Below are positions 10,320 to 20,640 of a DNA stretch of 64,000 nt, piece by piece; position 1 is the stretch's first letter, and the number at the start of each line of letters is the position of its first letter. The translations under genes and the position numbers were made by a program. The stretch spans positions 248,001-312,000 of the forward strand of contig JACKQL020000044.1 of the NCBI GenBank assembly GCA_018296165.2. Reading direction: 5' to 3'. This stretch comes from Termitomyces sp. T153. Its lineage: Eukaryota; Basidiomycota; Agaricomycetes; Agaricales; Lyophyllaceae. The notes beneath the pieces are model-generated. The model saw only the letters and a program-made list of their open reading frames with translations, was not told where the DNA came from and searched no databases.

Positions 10320-11839
10320 TCCACCAAATCATTTTTCCCTGTCAACTTGTTCAATGTTTCCAAAAGACTCATCTTCTGAGTCATCACCAAATCTGCTTTC
10401 TCCATTTGAGTCTTCATGAAAAAGGTTTTTGTCATCATTGATTCCTGCCTCTTCATCTATTGTAGCTGAGTCTGTCTCACCATCACTACTCTGAACTTTG
10501 TCACTACTCACTGTACCAGAAGCTTGTTCAGTCTGGACAAGCAATGATTGAGTGACTTCTCATATAGAGGGATGCCTAATTCCACTGCTCATCAATCTGA
10601 CAAACACCAAGGGGTTGCCACATTCCTCTGCCAGTGCCCTGCCAACAACTGCCCCATCTGCCCAACTCCCTGCTCCAGCTCTGGAGAAAGATTGCCAGGC
10701 ACCTGTGCCAGCCCATCCTGAATTAATGCATAAGTGACTGATGCCCCATCCAGGAGAATCTAGTGCTTCTAGATCCAGTCTGTCAATTTATGTCAGTATG
10801 GCCAGAATGGGTAGGAACAGAAAACAAATCCTTATGCATTATCACTCTCTGCTCCAAAGCTACCTTGTTGGCCAAGCACTCTTCATGCCTTCTTTCTGCC
10901 TCCACCACCACCCAGGACAACACTGCCTGGGACACCCCCACTTCAGGTGCTCCTCACTGCACTTCCACCCCCTGCTCCACCCATGCCTCCAGCTGCCCCA
11001 GCTGTTCTGAAAGCCCTGGACCTCTAACAACCACTCAGCAACCACCTATGTAGCAGTGTCTTGGTCCTGCCACTCTCTACCTCTAGATCCTCCCCCACTT
11101 GCCAGAGTTCCTCCTTGCAGGTCTCCAGCATCCTGGTCAATCCCTCTACCTGGCAATGCAAGAGAGTCACAGTGATTTATGAGGCCAATTCCAGAGCCTC
11201 CCCAGACTGCTCCACCAGAGCTCCTAACTCAGGGGAGTACATGTAGAGCCCAGGAAGGCCTGCCCTGGGGCCTCTTGCTGGGCCTGGCATCTGGAAACAG
11301 AGCCACCCTCCACTTGACCTTATCACACATCACCAGGGCCCTCTCTCTTCACCATCCCCACAGGAGTCCAAGCTTTCCTGCTGGTTGCTCAATGCTCTCT
11401 CTGCCCTCCACCCCAGACCTATGACCTGACACTCTGCCCCTCCAACCCTTGTGCAGCTGCACCACCACCTAGCCCAATTTCCAACCCTGCTCTGCTGTAA
11501 TACAGGCTGCATGCCAACTTAGCAAAATGGAGCACTTTTTATGCCTTGTCTGGCATGGGAGGCATACTGATGTATTCTGGCAGGAACCCTGCACCAGAGC
11601 CTTGAACTCACACTGCTCCCTGTCCCAGATGCAGAGAGTGCACTAGGCATCCAATCAGCCAGAGTACAGAATGACACCCTCAACAACTTACTGGAATTTT
11701 TGCCTGACACCACTCCAAGGTTGGTGGCCCATGCAACCTCTCAACTTCCTCTACAAACTTCTCCAGCATCACCTCCACCTGCACAGTCCACTGCACCTCT
11801 GGGACAACCTGCACCCTCCATGGACTCAGACTTGACCTT
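10320..11839 (-). pseudogene. Zinc-cluster-like/coiled-coil repeat family, minus copy
   Basis: On the minus strand, frames broken by many stops read CLPCQTRHKKC near 11580-11540. This CxxCxxxHKKC spacing recalls the first half of a fungal Zn2Cys6 cluster. Downstream comes a Glu/Leu-rich stretch (EGLTRMLETCKEEL, EAWVEQGVEVQ, VVVEAERRHEECLANKVALE), then LGRWGSCWQGT near 10640, and an acidic tail at 10544-10329. The same series of peptides occurs in the same order on the plus strand at 15830-18190, so this is a repeated gene rather than chance. I do not recognise a named family. It may be an accessory or gag-like ORF of a transposon. It ends where the LTR at 11840 begins. Confidence 0.5.
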
Positions 11840-12190
11840 TGTCAGGGAACTGCTGATGCATGTGATTGGTCATGTGATTGGTCACATGATCAGTTGCCAT
11901 GTGCATTCTGTGCAGAACCCACATGGCAAGGCATGCACATGTTTGGTCATGCAATTGGTTACATGATCAGTTGCCATGTGCATTCTGTACAGAAGCCATA
12001 TAGCAAGGTCATATAACTGGAGTAAATTTTCCAAACCCTGGCATCGGAGATCCTCAGACTTGTTCTCTTTGGATCTCTCTCTGCCAGGTGTGTAGTCCTA
12101 CTTATAGACATTGTACTGTGCTAAATAGACTTTGAATCTCCCTTTGCCAGTTGTGTGATTGAGCCACAGCCTCCTGAGGGTGCCCTTACA
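11840..12190 (+). repeat. 5' LTR of a truncated gypsy element
   Basis: It starts TGTCAGGGAACTG and ends GTGCCCTTACA. The final ~150 bases match the end of the LTR at 1065-1617. The first half is a different U3 made largely of ATG/CAT-rich direct repeats. It is followed by the leader GCAGAACAAGTCTCC, which also follows the family A LTR at 48032, and then by gag. Confidence 0.85.
11881..12007 (+). repeat. Two direct repeats of ~52 bp inside an LTR U3
   Basis: Copies at about 11881-11932 and 11956-12007 (period 75 bases) share ACATGATCAGTTGCCATGTG followed by CATTCTGT(G/A)CAGAA. Each differs at only a few bases. They are flanked by further CATGTGATTGGT units, so CATGTG and ATTGGT words recur through about 130 bases. 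This could be an array of transcription-factor sites in the LTR promoter. Confidence 0.8.
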
Positions 12191-13575
12191 GCAGAACAAG
12201 TCTCCTGATTTGGTCTGGGAGCCTCCTTTCTTGATTACCTGAGCTTCTTTCTACCTGGCCTCTCAGAGGGTCTCTTCTCCACCAGTGTTTTAGTGCTCCC
12301 TGTATTTCTCCTATGACCCAGCCAACCCCTCCAGCACCTCTCCTAGACACTTCAAGCCTCTAGAACAATGCCTGGAGTCATTTGCTGTTCCTGGAGACAC
12401 AGGTTCAACTTACTCAAGCCTCCCTTACTTCTCACACTGCTGAACTCACTGGACTCTGTCAAACTACTGAAGCAGTATCCCTTTCTCTCCAAGCCCTTCT
12501 AAAATGTCTTCCCCTCACTCCTACTCCTCTTTCTGGACCTCCAGCAGCTGCAGGAAGGTTCTGTTCTGCACCTAGCTCAGAGGTTTTGGCACCCTGCTCC
12601 AAACTTCCTTGCCCTGCACTTCCTGATGTATTTGATGGGGACCATAGAGCTGGGGAACATTTCCTCCAGTCCTGTATCACCTATATCCAGCTGAGGGGTG
12701 AAGCCTTTGCTTCTGATGCCTTGAAAATCACTTGGGTTCTTTTCTACATAAAGGCTGGCCAAGCTTCAACCTATGTGCTACATATCTTTCAATGCCCAGG
12801 AGGAGTTGAGAGTTTCTCTAGCTGGATGGAGTTTGAGAAGGAGTTCCAAGCTGAGTTCTTCCCCCTTGACCCTGCCAAAACTGCAGCTCTTTCCCTTCAA
12901 GACTGAACCCAGTATGGTTAAAGGAAGCAGTCACTTTGATGAGTACATTGACTACTTTTGTGCCTTAGTCAAACAGGCAGGATATCCAGATAGTCTGCAA
13001 CTTTGCTTAACCTTCTGTGATGGACTCCACTCCTCTCTTATAAATCACATTGACAGTATGGCAGAGAGGCACCCAGATGACAAGCATGTCAATACCTGGT
13101 ACAAGGTGGCATGTGAGCAGTGGCAGTTGATAGAACTGCAATGTGAGCTGCAGTGGACACAACCCTCAACAATTCCTTTCACTCATGGTGGGTTCACTCC
13201 CCAAGCTCCCCCTTCCATGCCTGCTCTTGCAGCCCCACAAGCAGATGCAACTTTTCCCCTTTCATCCCATGTTACTCCCTTGTGCTCCCTGCTCCAAGGA
13301 GTCCCAATGAATGTTGATGCCTCCTGATAGCAGTCCTCTACTCCCCTGCTGTGTCAACACTGCAGAAAGGCAGGTCACTTTGCCTGCTACTGTCCCCAAG
13401 GACTAGAGATTCACTATCTGTCAGCATTGGAGCAGGAAGAGCTGCTCATCCAACTCTTCACAGCCCAGGACACAATGGGAACCCCCTCTCTGGATGCATC
13501 TATAGCTGTCCAGTTCAATGAAGTGGCCAATGTATTGGATGAGGTTCCTACAGAGTTTGAGGATTTTTAAAAGGG
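12191..13575 (+). pseudogene. Ty3/gypsy gag with zinc knuckle
   Basis: This is the structural nucleocapsid protein of the element starting at 11840. An open stretch at 12382-12906 carries ALPDVFDGDHRAGEHFLQSC and an LDPAKTAAL region. A one-base frame change near 12900 moves to the frame ending at 13327 (HFDEYIDYFCALVKQAGYPD), and after a double stop the CCHC knuckle CQHCRKAGHFACYC is readable at about 13350-13395. Two disablements in gag make it inactive. Homologous gag fragments lie at 38976-39322 (minus), 48400-49740 (plus), 56480-57740 (minus) and 63600-64000 (minus). Confidence 0.88.
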
Positions 13576-14645
13576 CAATGGATGACCTGTATGCTCCCAT
13601 TGCCTAGTGCTAATCATTCCACCTCCCCTGTCTGTAGAATCAAAGATATCTGTTGCCATTGTTGATACTATGCCCAAAACAATAAGCCCCTTCTCAGACA
13701 TACCAACTCCCTCTTCAGCTAAAGTCTCTGCTGGAAACACACCTCCTAACCCATGCCTCTGGATTCCTGCATAGGAATGCTGTCTCCCCCATCACTACAT
13801 TGTTGCTTCCACCCCTTCTACCAACTCCCAAAAGCTACAGGTGGAAATCAAGATGACAGACACCCAGCAGATCCAAAGTGTGATTGCCCTCCTTGACAGT
13901 GGGGCAACAGGCCTTTTCCTTGACACTGACTATATGCAATGACACCACCTCACAACTTGCCCCCTTTCCCATCCTATCCCCATGTACAATGTTAATAGTA
14001 TGCTCAATGAAGCTACTTCTATTTGCTACATGGTGGGCCTAGTCCTCTACTACTAAGACCACTCAGAGTGAGCCACTTTTGCCATTGCTAGTTTGGGAAA
14101 GCAAGACATGCTCTTGGGGTTCACCTGGCTGTGTGAACACAACTTTAAGATTGACTGGACTAAGGGTGAAGTGAAGATGAGTTGTTGCTCCTGTCACTGC
14201 ATTACCTATGCAGAAGAAGCTTATAAGGAGCAGAGAGCCAAGGTTCATGAGCATGCTGCTGTGCATGCCTGTCATGCTGGGCATCTCCCCTATGCTGATC
14301 TTGACCTGCTGAGTCCCCCTCTCTCTGGCATTCCCTCATAGAAAGGCCCTCTATGAGGATGTTCAAGGTGTTGGGTGTGAATCTCCTGAGGAAGAGGGAG
14401 GTGAAGGAGACTGGACCTGTACTCCAGATGTAGAGTCCCCAGATGAAACCATAGAGGTGGATGATCAGATCTATGCTACAACCCTCTGCCCCCCTCCTAC
14501 AGTGGCAGAGATTTGAGCCAGTCAGACTACTTCTCAATGTCTGGCAGAAGCATTTGTGGCAAACTCACAGCCCAAGCCTTTCCATAGCACCATTCCCAAT
14601 TACCTTCATCACTTTGAGGATGTATTTACTGTAGCAGATATTACT
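13576..14645 (+). pseudogene. Ty3/gypsy aspartic protease and start of the RT region
   Basis: The protease active-site box is preserved as ALLDSGATGLFLD at about 13887-13925. It is followed by PIPMYNVNSMLNEATS, then (after stops) LGFTWLCEHNFKIDWTKGEV at 14114-14173, the usual end of retroviral-type protease plus linker. The frame goes on through PDETIEVDDQIYATT and VAEI-ASQTTSQCLAEAF to NYLHHFEDVF (14600-14630). In intact copies this is the linker before RT. The element is cut there, next to an inverted B LTR. Confidence 0.85.
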
Positions 14646-15109
14646 TTACAACTTAAGTACTTACTACAGGAACTTCTCTGGAGAGAGTGGGTCTGGCAGT
14701 GGAGCTTACCAGAGCCATGCTGAGTCAATGGGTATTGGTTCTGATCAGTTGGTGGGCTGCAGTGATATACTGATGGGATTGAGAGACCTGATAGGAGCAT
14801 GAGCCACACTGGGGTTGATGGAATGCTCCAGAGTGGTTGGGCAGGCTGTGGTGACACATTGGTGGGGTCCACAGCATGTCCTGGAGTTCCTAGGAAGCAT
14901 TGGAGATAGCTAGAGCCTTGAAAGGGAATGGGAAAGTGATAGGGTTTGCCAGAGGGCCATTGGGGTTTGCTGAGGAAGCATGGGAGTTAGCTGGAGTGGG
15001 CACCACAGGTGAATAGAGGTCAGGGTGAGTTTAGAGAGTGTTGGTGGGGACTCTGGGGGAGTGGGGTAGCTTGGGAGGAGGTATGGAGGTCTGAGAGTGG
15101 GTTGTGACA
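14646..15109 (-). repeat. Family B LTR, truncated, minus strand
   Basis: On the minus strand it starts TGTCACAACCCACTCTC at 15109, matching the fresh B LTR start TGTCACGACCCATTCCC with CpG changed to CpA. Similarity continues through the GGTTTGCCAGAGGGCC and CATTGGGGTTTGCTGAGG segments to about 14660, the first ~450 bases of the LTR. The rest is missing. The left edge is approximate. Confidence 0.75.
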
Positions 15110-15829
15110 TCACCTCCTCTTTAGCATTGAGACCCTCAAGGCATGGGAATGAGTTGGGGATTGGCAGGGGCATGGGAATCAAAGTCAGAGCAATATTGAT
15201 CAAACCACAGTGGGCAGTGGCAGCATGGGGAACAAAGTTGAAGCATGGCTGCCATCCATCAAAGAGCTCCTCCCAATCAATTAAAAAGGGTCAGGATGTA
15301 CCCAGTGCTTCCTAACTTTCTTCCCCATATCCTCTTCTGCATCATCATCAGCATCATTGGCATTCCCTATCCTCCTGCCCTCTGATAAAAACTACATGAA
15401 TGTATGGGTAGAGTATAAGGGATGTTGCACAGAATTTAATCAATGTAGGACTGTAGAAGAATAGATTCCATGTATTGTAGTCATAAGTGTGGCATATCTG
15501 TGCTCTGAAGTTGCTAATTGAGCTTGACAGAGTTGTTTGTGGCAGTGATGGGCTCTTCCAGGGGCTCTTTTTGTGCAATTGAGCTGGGGCCCTCTGGCTA
15601 TTTGGTCCTGGCACCCCCAGCTTGCTTCTTGAGACAAAGTCTGGGGCTGGCAATTGTTTAAGCTGTGCTGGAGGTGCAGACAGTTGCTTAGGTGCACATA
15701 ATGCTGAAGGTGTTTGCAGAGGTGCTTGAATGAGCACAGAGTCCTCCAATTCTGGAGTGGTGCCAAAACAAGGCTCTAGTAAGTCTCTGGTATGTCTTGT
15801 TTGCACTCCTCATTCATCAACTATCTCTA
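15110..15829 (-). pseudogene. Possible 3' internal end of a family B element plus unassigned ORF
   Basis: Immediately upstream of the minus LTR the minus frame reads PCLEGLNAKEEVMS. A similar reading lies just before the minus B LTR at 41559, so it is probably the 3' end of the B internal region. Further up, a 150-codon open stretch (15806-15354) is rich in Pro, Gln and Leu and has no recognised motif. I cannot tell whether it is element-encoded. Confidence 0.35.
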
Positions 15830-18190
15830 GTGTGCCCTCTTGTGCATGGAAGGAGGAGCTATGTGAGTTTGATGGGCTAGCCACAGGGCTCTGCTGTGAT
15901 TTGTCTGTCTCCCATCCATGCCATGCAAAGCATAAGAAGTGTTCTGTCTTACAGGAGTAGTGTGCAGCCTGCACTGCCATGGAGCTGAGATGGAAGCTGG
16001 ATTGGGTGAGGGGGCAGCCAGGCAAGGAGTGGAAGACTAGAGTGTCAGGTTAGGAGTCCAGGTTGGAGAGTGGAGAGGGTGCAGGGCAGCTGGTAGGGAA
16101 GGTGGGACCCTTGCAGCATGGGCAGAGATAGGGGGCCCCAGTGGTGCTTGACAAGAGCAAGCAGAGGGCTTCCTAGCTGCTAGAAGCAGGGTTCAGTAAG
16201 AGACCATGGGGCAAGGAGTCAATGGTGGGCCCCCCAGGCCCCATGTGTACTCTCTTGGTTGGAAGCATTAGTGGTGCATCTATTGAGCACTCCAAAGCTT
16301 GCACCCTCAATTACTAAGATGTTCCTTTGTTGCTAGGTGGAGGGGTTAATGAGGATGTTGGCAATGCAAGAGGAGCTCCAGAGGGTGGCAGGGGATTGGT
16401 GATGTGCTCCTATGTCACCTAGCTGCCATCCATGCAAGGAACTCAAGAAAAGGCCTAGACACTAGCAACTAGATAGGGTAGCTGGCAACAGAGGTGAGTT
16501 AGTAACTGTCCCAGAAAGCAAGAGCTAGAAGATGTAAAGGGAGATGGAGTAGTAAGTAAGAAAGGTTGCTAGATTGCTGGGTAATAGAAAGAAAAGGGAT
16601 AGAGACAAAACAGTTGCTAGAATGAGTTGATAAGAAAGGGGAATTAAGCAATAAAAAGGGAGTGGAGAAACAGGAATGAGTGAAGTCAATGTAAACTGGG
16701 GGACAAATGCAAACTATTGCTAGCCACAGTTGCTAGCATTGCTAAGTCACAATAACACTAAGAGCATCCACAGTTGGCACTCATGCTAGATCAAGTACAA
16801 GGTTGTCAAGACTTGTTGCTAAGTCATTAACAATGAAGAGAGAGAGAGAGCAATAAGAAATCTAAAGCTGGTTAGCTAAGAGCTGACAAGGGGAACAATA
16901 CTCTGTTGGTTTGTTGGCTTTTTGTCTATGTACAGGCAGTATTTATACTGTTTGTAGGTATAGTACTTAGAAAGGAGATATTAGCCACCACCAACAACAG
17001 CATCTGCTAAAGAGTCCCTGATACATACTGGATGTTAGTATAGTAACCAAGTATTCATATGCAATGTTGACAAGATGTATAATAAATGTCAGTAACAATA
17101 AGAGAGCATACCTAATGTCAATATCTGAAGTGTAGATGCCATTCAGGTATGTTTGTAAGCAAGTCAAGAAGAATGATAAGTAAGAAGTCACATGGCTTTT
17201 GATATATTCATTTTTGAAGAGGTATTGTTATTTCTAGATAAGGTTGCTAGTGATCATTGCTGAGGAAGGTCTTGGCCTTATTGTTCTAGATCCTTGGCCT
17301 TATTGTTCTAGATTCAAAGGCTAGACTCCACATGATAAAGCTCATGATTGAGTAGTCTTGTAGTTGCTAAAATCCCATGCAATGGCTATGTTTTTCCCAA
17401 CTTTGGGGCTAGATCTCACATGATAAAGTTGCATGACTTGTACAATCTTGCTTGTGCTGTGTCCACATCATGTGCTGCCTAGATAAGATAGTCCTAGATG
17501 TCAATAACAGTGTCCAGCAACAATTGGGTCTTATCATTGAGACACAGTACAGAGAGAGAGGGATGTATTGCAGTGGGTTCATGACATGGCTGTGCAGACA
17601 GCCACAGAGAGGGTGCTGGAAGTGCAGGGCCTGCAGGAGTGTCTGATGCAGCTAGATGCATGGTTTGCAGAGGAGGCAGAGGAACAGTGGGGTTTGTTAG
17701 AAGGAGGATTATCCTGGGCAAAGAGGGAGGCTGGGAAGTGGTGGAAGGAGTGGTTAGTGAGTGAGGTAGCCTTGGGGCATGCAGGAGTACTGTGTGAGTA
17801 TTTCCCTACTTTATTTCTGGACTTTGTTAACAGAATTTGATCAGGTTGGATCTAGGAGCACTGGGTCTTTATGCACAGGGCTTCTGCTGCATTTGCATCA
17901 ATCTAGGATGGATTGGTGCAGATGCCTGGAGACCACTCTCTGGAGTTGGGGCAGGGGGTGGTGAGGATGGGGCAGCTGTTGGCAGGGCACCAATAGTGCA
18001 ATGCAGTAGCCCTGGAGTCATAGTGGAAGGTAGCAGCAGATGCAGGAGAAGTATTGCCCAGGCTTGCAGAGGTGCTGGCAGTGGTGAGGGCACAGATGGA
18101 GGTGGATCTGGGGATTGGGGAGATGGAGAGGGGAGCTCCAGAGGTGGAGAGGGAGTGAGAGGAGTCTGGACTTCACTTTCTTGCCTGCTT
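15830..18190 (+). pseudogene. Zinc-cluster-like/coiled-coil repeat family, plus copy (interrupted)
   Basis: This is the second copy of the repeat seen at 10320-11839. HPCHAKHKKCSVLQE (about 15914-15958) corresponds to CLPCQTRHKKC of the other copy, followed by matching EGAGQLVGKVG and PEGGRGLVM segments up to about 16430. The C-terminal half resumes at 17568-17840 with VLEVQGLQECLMQLDAWFAE and a Trp/Glu-rich coiled-coil-like stretch, then RMDWCRCLE, GWGSCWQGT and a Gly/Glu tail to 18190. In the minus copy the two halves are contiguous, so 16460-17560 is an insertion or a very divergent stretch. There are many stops, and function is unknown. Confidence 0.5.
16460..17560. repeat. Probable ~1.1 kb insertion rich in the word TTGCTAG
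   Basis: AT-richer sequence with no ORF of note. It contains at least six TTGCTAG/TTGCTAA words (near 16570, 16615, 16720, 16735, 16820 and 17230) and an AG microsatellite at about 16838-16850. It separates two coding halves that are contiguous in the minus copy of the host repeat. No clear terminal repeats or target duplication are visible. Similar TGCTAG-rich DNA occurs at 46600-47580. Confidence 0.4.
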
Positions 18191-18376
18191 GGGACTCATT
18201 GTTACTTACACATTACATAATTTTGGTGTAGCCCAGTTTTGTATCATAAACTTCTTGGACTTTGTTTGACTGGTGTGAGAACAGAACATCTTTCAGAACA
18301 TGTGAAACAAAAGGATAAAACATGTAGGAATTTACTTGTGGGGGTTAAATTCCTAATGAATCTAGCTGTGGGGGTT
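18191..18376 (-). repeat. Start of the 3' LTR of the minus-strand gypsy C element
   Basis: On the minus strand the LTR would begin TGTAACCCCCACAGCTAG at 18376, shortly after the chromodomain reading ends, a usual gypsy layout. The far end is not identifiable and a 5' LTR partner is not evident near 23.5 kb, so the LTR is probably partial. Confidence 0.5.
18326..18354. repeat. Perfect 9-bp inverted repeat near an LTR edge
   Basis: AGGAATTTA (18326-18334) and TAAATTCCT (18346-18354) are exact complements around an 11-base G-rich loop. A related GTGGGGGTTA word recurs at about 18369. The site lies 22 bases inside the inferred LTR start. Confidence 0.7.
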
Positions 18377-18860
18377 ACACCCACTAATGCTATCTGTATG
18401 AGCTAGTTTCAGGAGTCCCAGGGCTTGTCAGGGTGTTATTGGTGAAGTCCTGGAGCTCAGTGGGAGTGCCAGAGAGGTTATTTCTGGGCTCCCAAGTGTT
18501 GTCCTCAGGTTCATAACCCTTCCAATGAACCAGGTAGTTGGGACAACTGCATGTGAGGCAGGAATTGAGAATGTGGTTGACTTTGTAGTGATATTTGTCC
18601 TTGACTTTGATGGATGGCAGTTAGCTGGGACATTGTCCAGAAAAAGGGTCTGGAGCATATTTCTCAAGGAGGCAGACATGGAAGACTAGGTGGAGGCCTT
18701 TTAGGCCTGGAGAGTAGGTTGAGTTTGTATGTGTGGGTCAAGACTTTCCAGAGTATCTTGAAGGGGCCAAGTTGTTTGTGGTTGAGCTTGACAGAGGGTC
18801 TCTGGATCTTGAGGTTGCATTGATCAAGCTATACCAAGGTGCTGGAGGCCCAGCCAGGGC
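18377..18860 (-). pseudogene. Gypsy C chromodomain and integrase tail
   Basis: Minus-strand reading at about 18640-18430 gives a chromodomain-like sequence: YHYKVNHILNSC, YLVHWKGYEPEDNTWEPRNN, then GTPTELQDFTNN. The aromatic cage positions and the WKGY and W-EP landmarks are present. It forms the C-terminus of the pol that extends right to about 21.5 kb. Sequence at 18700-18860 covers the integrase C-terminal linker. Stops interrupt it. Confidence 0.8.
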
Positions 18861-19235
18861 TCAGTTTGCATTGGGCATTGGTTGGCTTGGAGTAGGCTTG
18901 ATTGACAGTGTTGATTTCATCCTAAAGAAACTAGTGGAGGGACCAGAGATCTTCAGTAACCTTGTATGTGATGTGGGAGGGGAGATCCTTTTGAGGGATA
19001 ACATGAGCCAGAAGTGGTAGCCCTTGTTGGCATGCAAAGGGTAGACTCTGGTGGCAGAGTGAGGGGTGTTATTGTAGATAAACTCAGTGAGGGGGAGTTT
19101 TGTGCACCAGTCATGCTGTAAATAGTCAATGTAGAGGCAGAGATACTGTTCCAACATCTGGTTTACTCATTCTGTTTGTCCATCAGTCTTTGGATGGTAG
19201 GTGGTGTGGCAGGGGATGAAGAGTACTTGTTTAGT
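18861..19235 (-). pseudogene. Gypsy C integrase remnant
   Basis: Minus frame 19157-18861 reads MLEQYLCLYIDYLQHDWCTK and LTEFIYNNTPHSATRVYPLH, the second half of the catalytic core in gypsy integrases. A TDGQTERVNQ-like sequence precedes it. The HHCC zinc-binding part and the first two catalytic carboxylates are missing. The RNase H reading to the right ends only about 70 bases away, so several hundred bases of integrase are deleted at about 19235. Confidence 0.8.
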
Positions 19236-19620
19236 GAGTCAGCAAATAACAACAAGGCTACATGTTGGGCCTCTGAGTGAGGGCATTGGGTTTTGTACCA
19301 AGTCAACCAAGGTAGTAGTGGATGGTGAGGTTGTACTTGGAGAGGGCTCTGGACCAGCCAGCTTGTTGGTAGCTGAGTTGCTTGGTGGTGGTGAAGTATT
19401 GCAGGTTGTTGTAGTTGGAGTAGACTTGGATGCAGTGCAGAGCTCCTTCAAGATAGGCCATCCACTGCTGGAAGGCTTTGACAATGGCAAGGAGTTCTTT
19501 ATCATAGATGTCATAATTGAGCTCCACAGTGATCATTGACCAAGTATAGAAGATGATGAGGTGGTGATCCTTTCCACCAGAGTTTGACTGAAAGAGTATT
19601 CCAGCAATGGCATAGTAGGA
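19236..19620 (-). pseudogene. Gypsy C RNase H
   Basis: Minus frame 19536-19303 reads ELNYDIYDKELLAIVKAFQQ, WMAYLEGALHCIQVYSNYNN and LSYQQAGWSRALSKYNLTIH, the end of the LTR-retrotransposon RNase H domain (NYxxxDKELLAIV and LSxRQARWxxxLSxFxF in intact elements). YSDH has become YSNY, which removes one acidic catalytic position. It is followed at once by the integrase deletion. Confidence 0.85.
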
Positions 19621-20640
19621 GACATCACATTCAAGTACTGTCAGCAGGGTGGGGTCAAAGTGGTGGAGGATTGGGGTGGAGGTAAAGGCTTGTTTGAGGA
19701 AGGTGAAGACACTTTGTCACTTGCTATCCCAGTCCCAAGGGGTGTCCTTTCAGGTGAGCTGATTGAGAGGTTTGGTGATTCTGGAGTAGTTGTCAATGAA
19801 CTAGCAATAGAAATTAGCAAACTCCAGAAAAGACTGTACCTCTTTCACATCCTGGGATGGAGGCCAGTTGAGAATGGCCTCAATCTTGGCTGAATCCATA
19901 TGTACTCCATCCAGAGTGACAATAACTTCAAGGTATTTGGCCTCATGAGAGGAGCACTTTTTGGGTTTGGTGTGAAGATAGTGCTCCCAGAGTCATTCTA
20001 GAATGCAGCAGATGTGCTCTGGATGTTTTTCCAGGGAGTTCAAGTAGATCAGAATGTTGTCCAAGTACACAATAACAAAAATCTTGTTCATGTTGTAGAA
20101 TATGTTGTTTATGAAGTACTGGAAGGCAGTGGGGGAGTTGGTCATTCAAAAAGGCATTACTAAGTACTAGAATAGGCCATAGTGGGTGCAGAAGGCAGTC
20201 TTTCATTGATGCCCCAGAGCAATTCAGATATTGTTGTACCTAGAGCAGAAGTCTATTTTGGTGTAGATCTTGGCACTGTGGAGGTGGTAAACAAGATCTC
20301 TGATCAAGAGAAGAGGATACCAGTTCTTTTTGGTGACTTTGTTGAGTACCCAGTAGCTGATGCAGAGTCAGAGAGACTCATTCTTCTTCTTGGCAAATAT
20401 AACTGGAGCTTCAGTGGTAGAGATCAAGAAGCATATGAAACTTTGCCAAGCATATCATTGAGGGAGTTCTTCAAGGCTCAGAGTTTGATTTAAGACACAT
20501 TGTAGATCTTGCCAAATATAAAGGAGGTGCCTCCTTTGAAATAAATTTTGTGATTGTACAAGCAGTGTGGAGGGAGTTCTTTTGTGCTTTCTTCAGAGGT
20601 TACATCAGTGAATTCATGATACTCTGGAGAAACTACTTTG
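19621..20640 (-). pseudogene. Gypsy C reverse transcriptase
   Basis: Minus-strand RT is readable in pieces across stops. The catalytic box is VYLDNILIYLNSLEKHPEHI at about 20075-20016, where Asp-Asp has become Asp-Asn. KYLEVIVTLDGV and IEAILNWPPSQDVKEVQSFL follow at 19940-19800. Upstream, at 20540-20200, is the region of the RT fingers. The fragment lies between protease at about 21.2 kb and RNase H, in normal gypsy order. CpG is almost absent. Confidence 0.85.

Noticed and set aside
11881..12007. Direct repeats as a minisatellite or origin
   Set aside because: They lie wholly inside an LTR bounded by TG...CA and are better explained as U3 subrepeats.
15354..15806. 150-codon minus ORF as a host gene
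   Set aside because: Low-complexity Pro/Gln/Leu composition, no motif, no intron signals, and wedged between a truncated LTR and a repeat copy.
16560..17240. Recurring TTGCTAG words as a CRISPR-like array
   Set aside because: Spacing is irregular, the word is only 7 bases, and the genome is eukaryotic.
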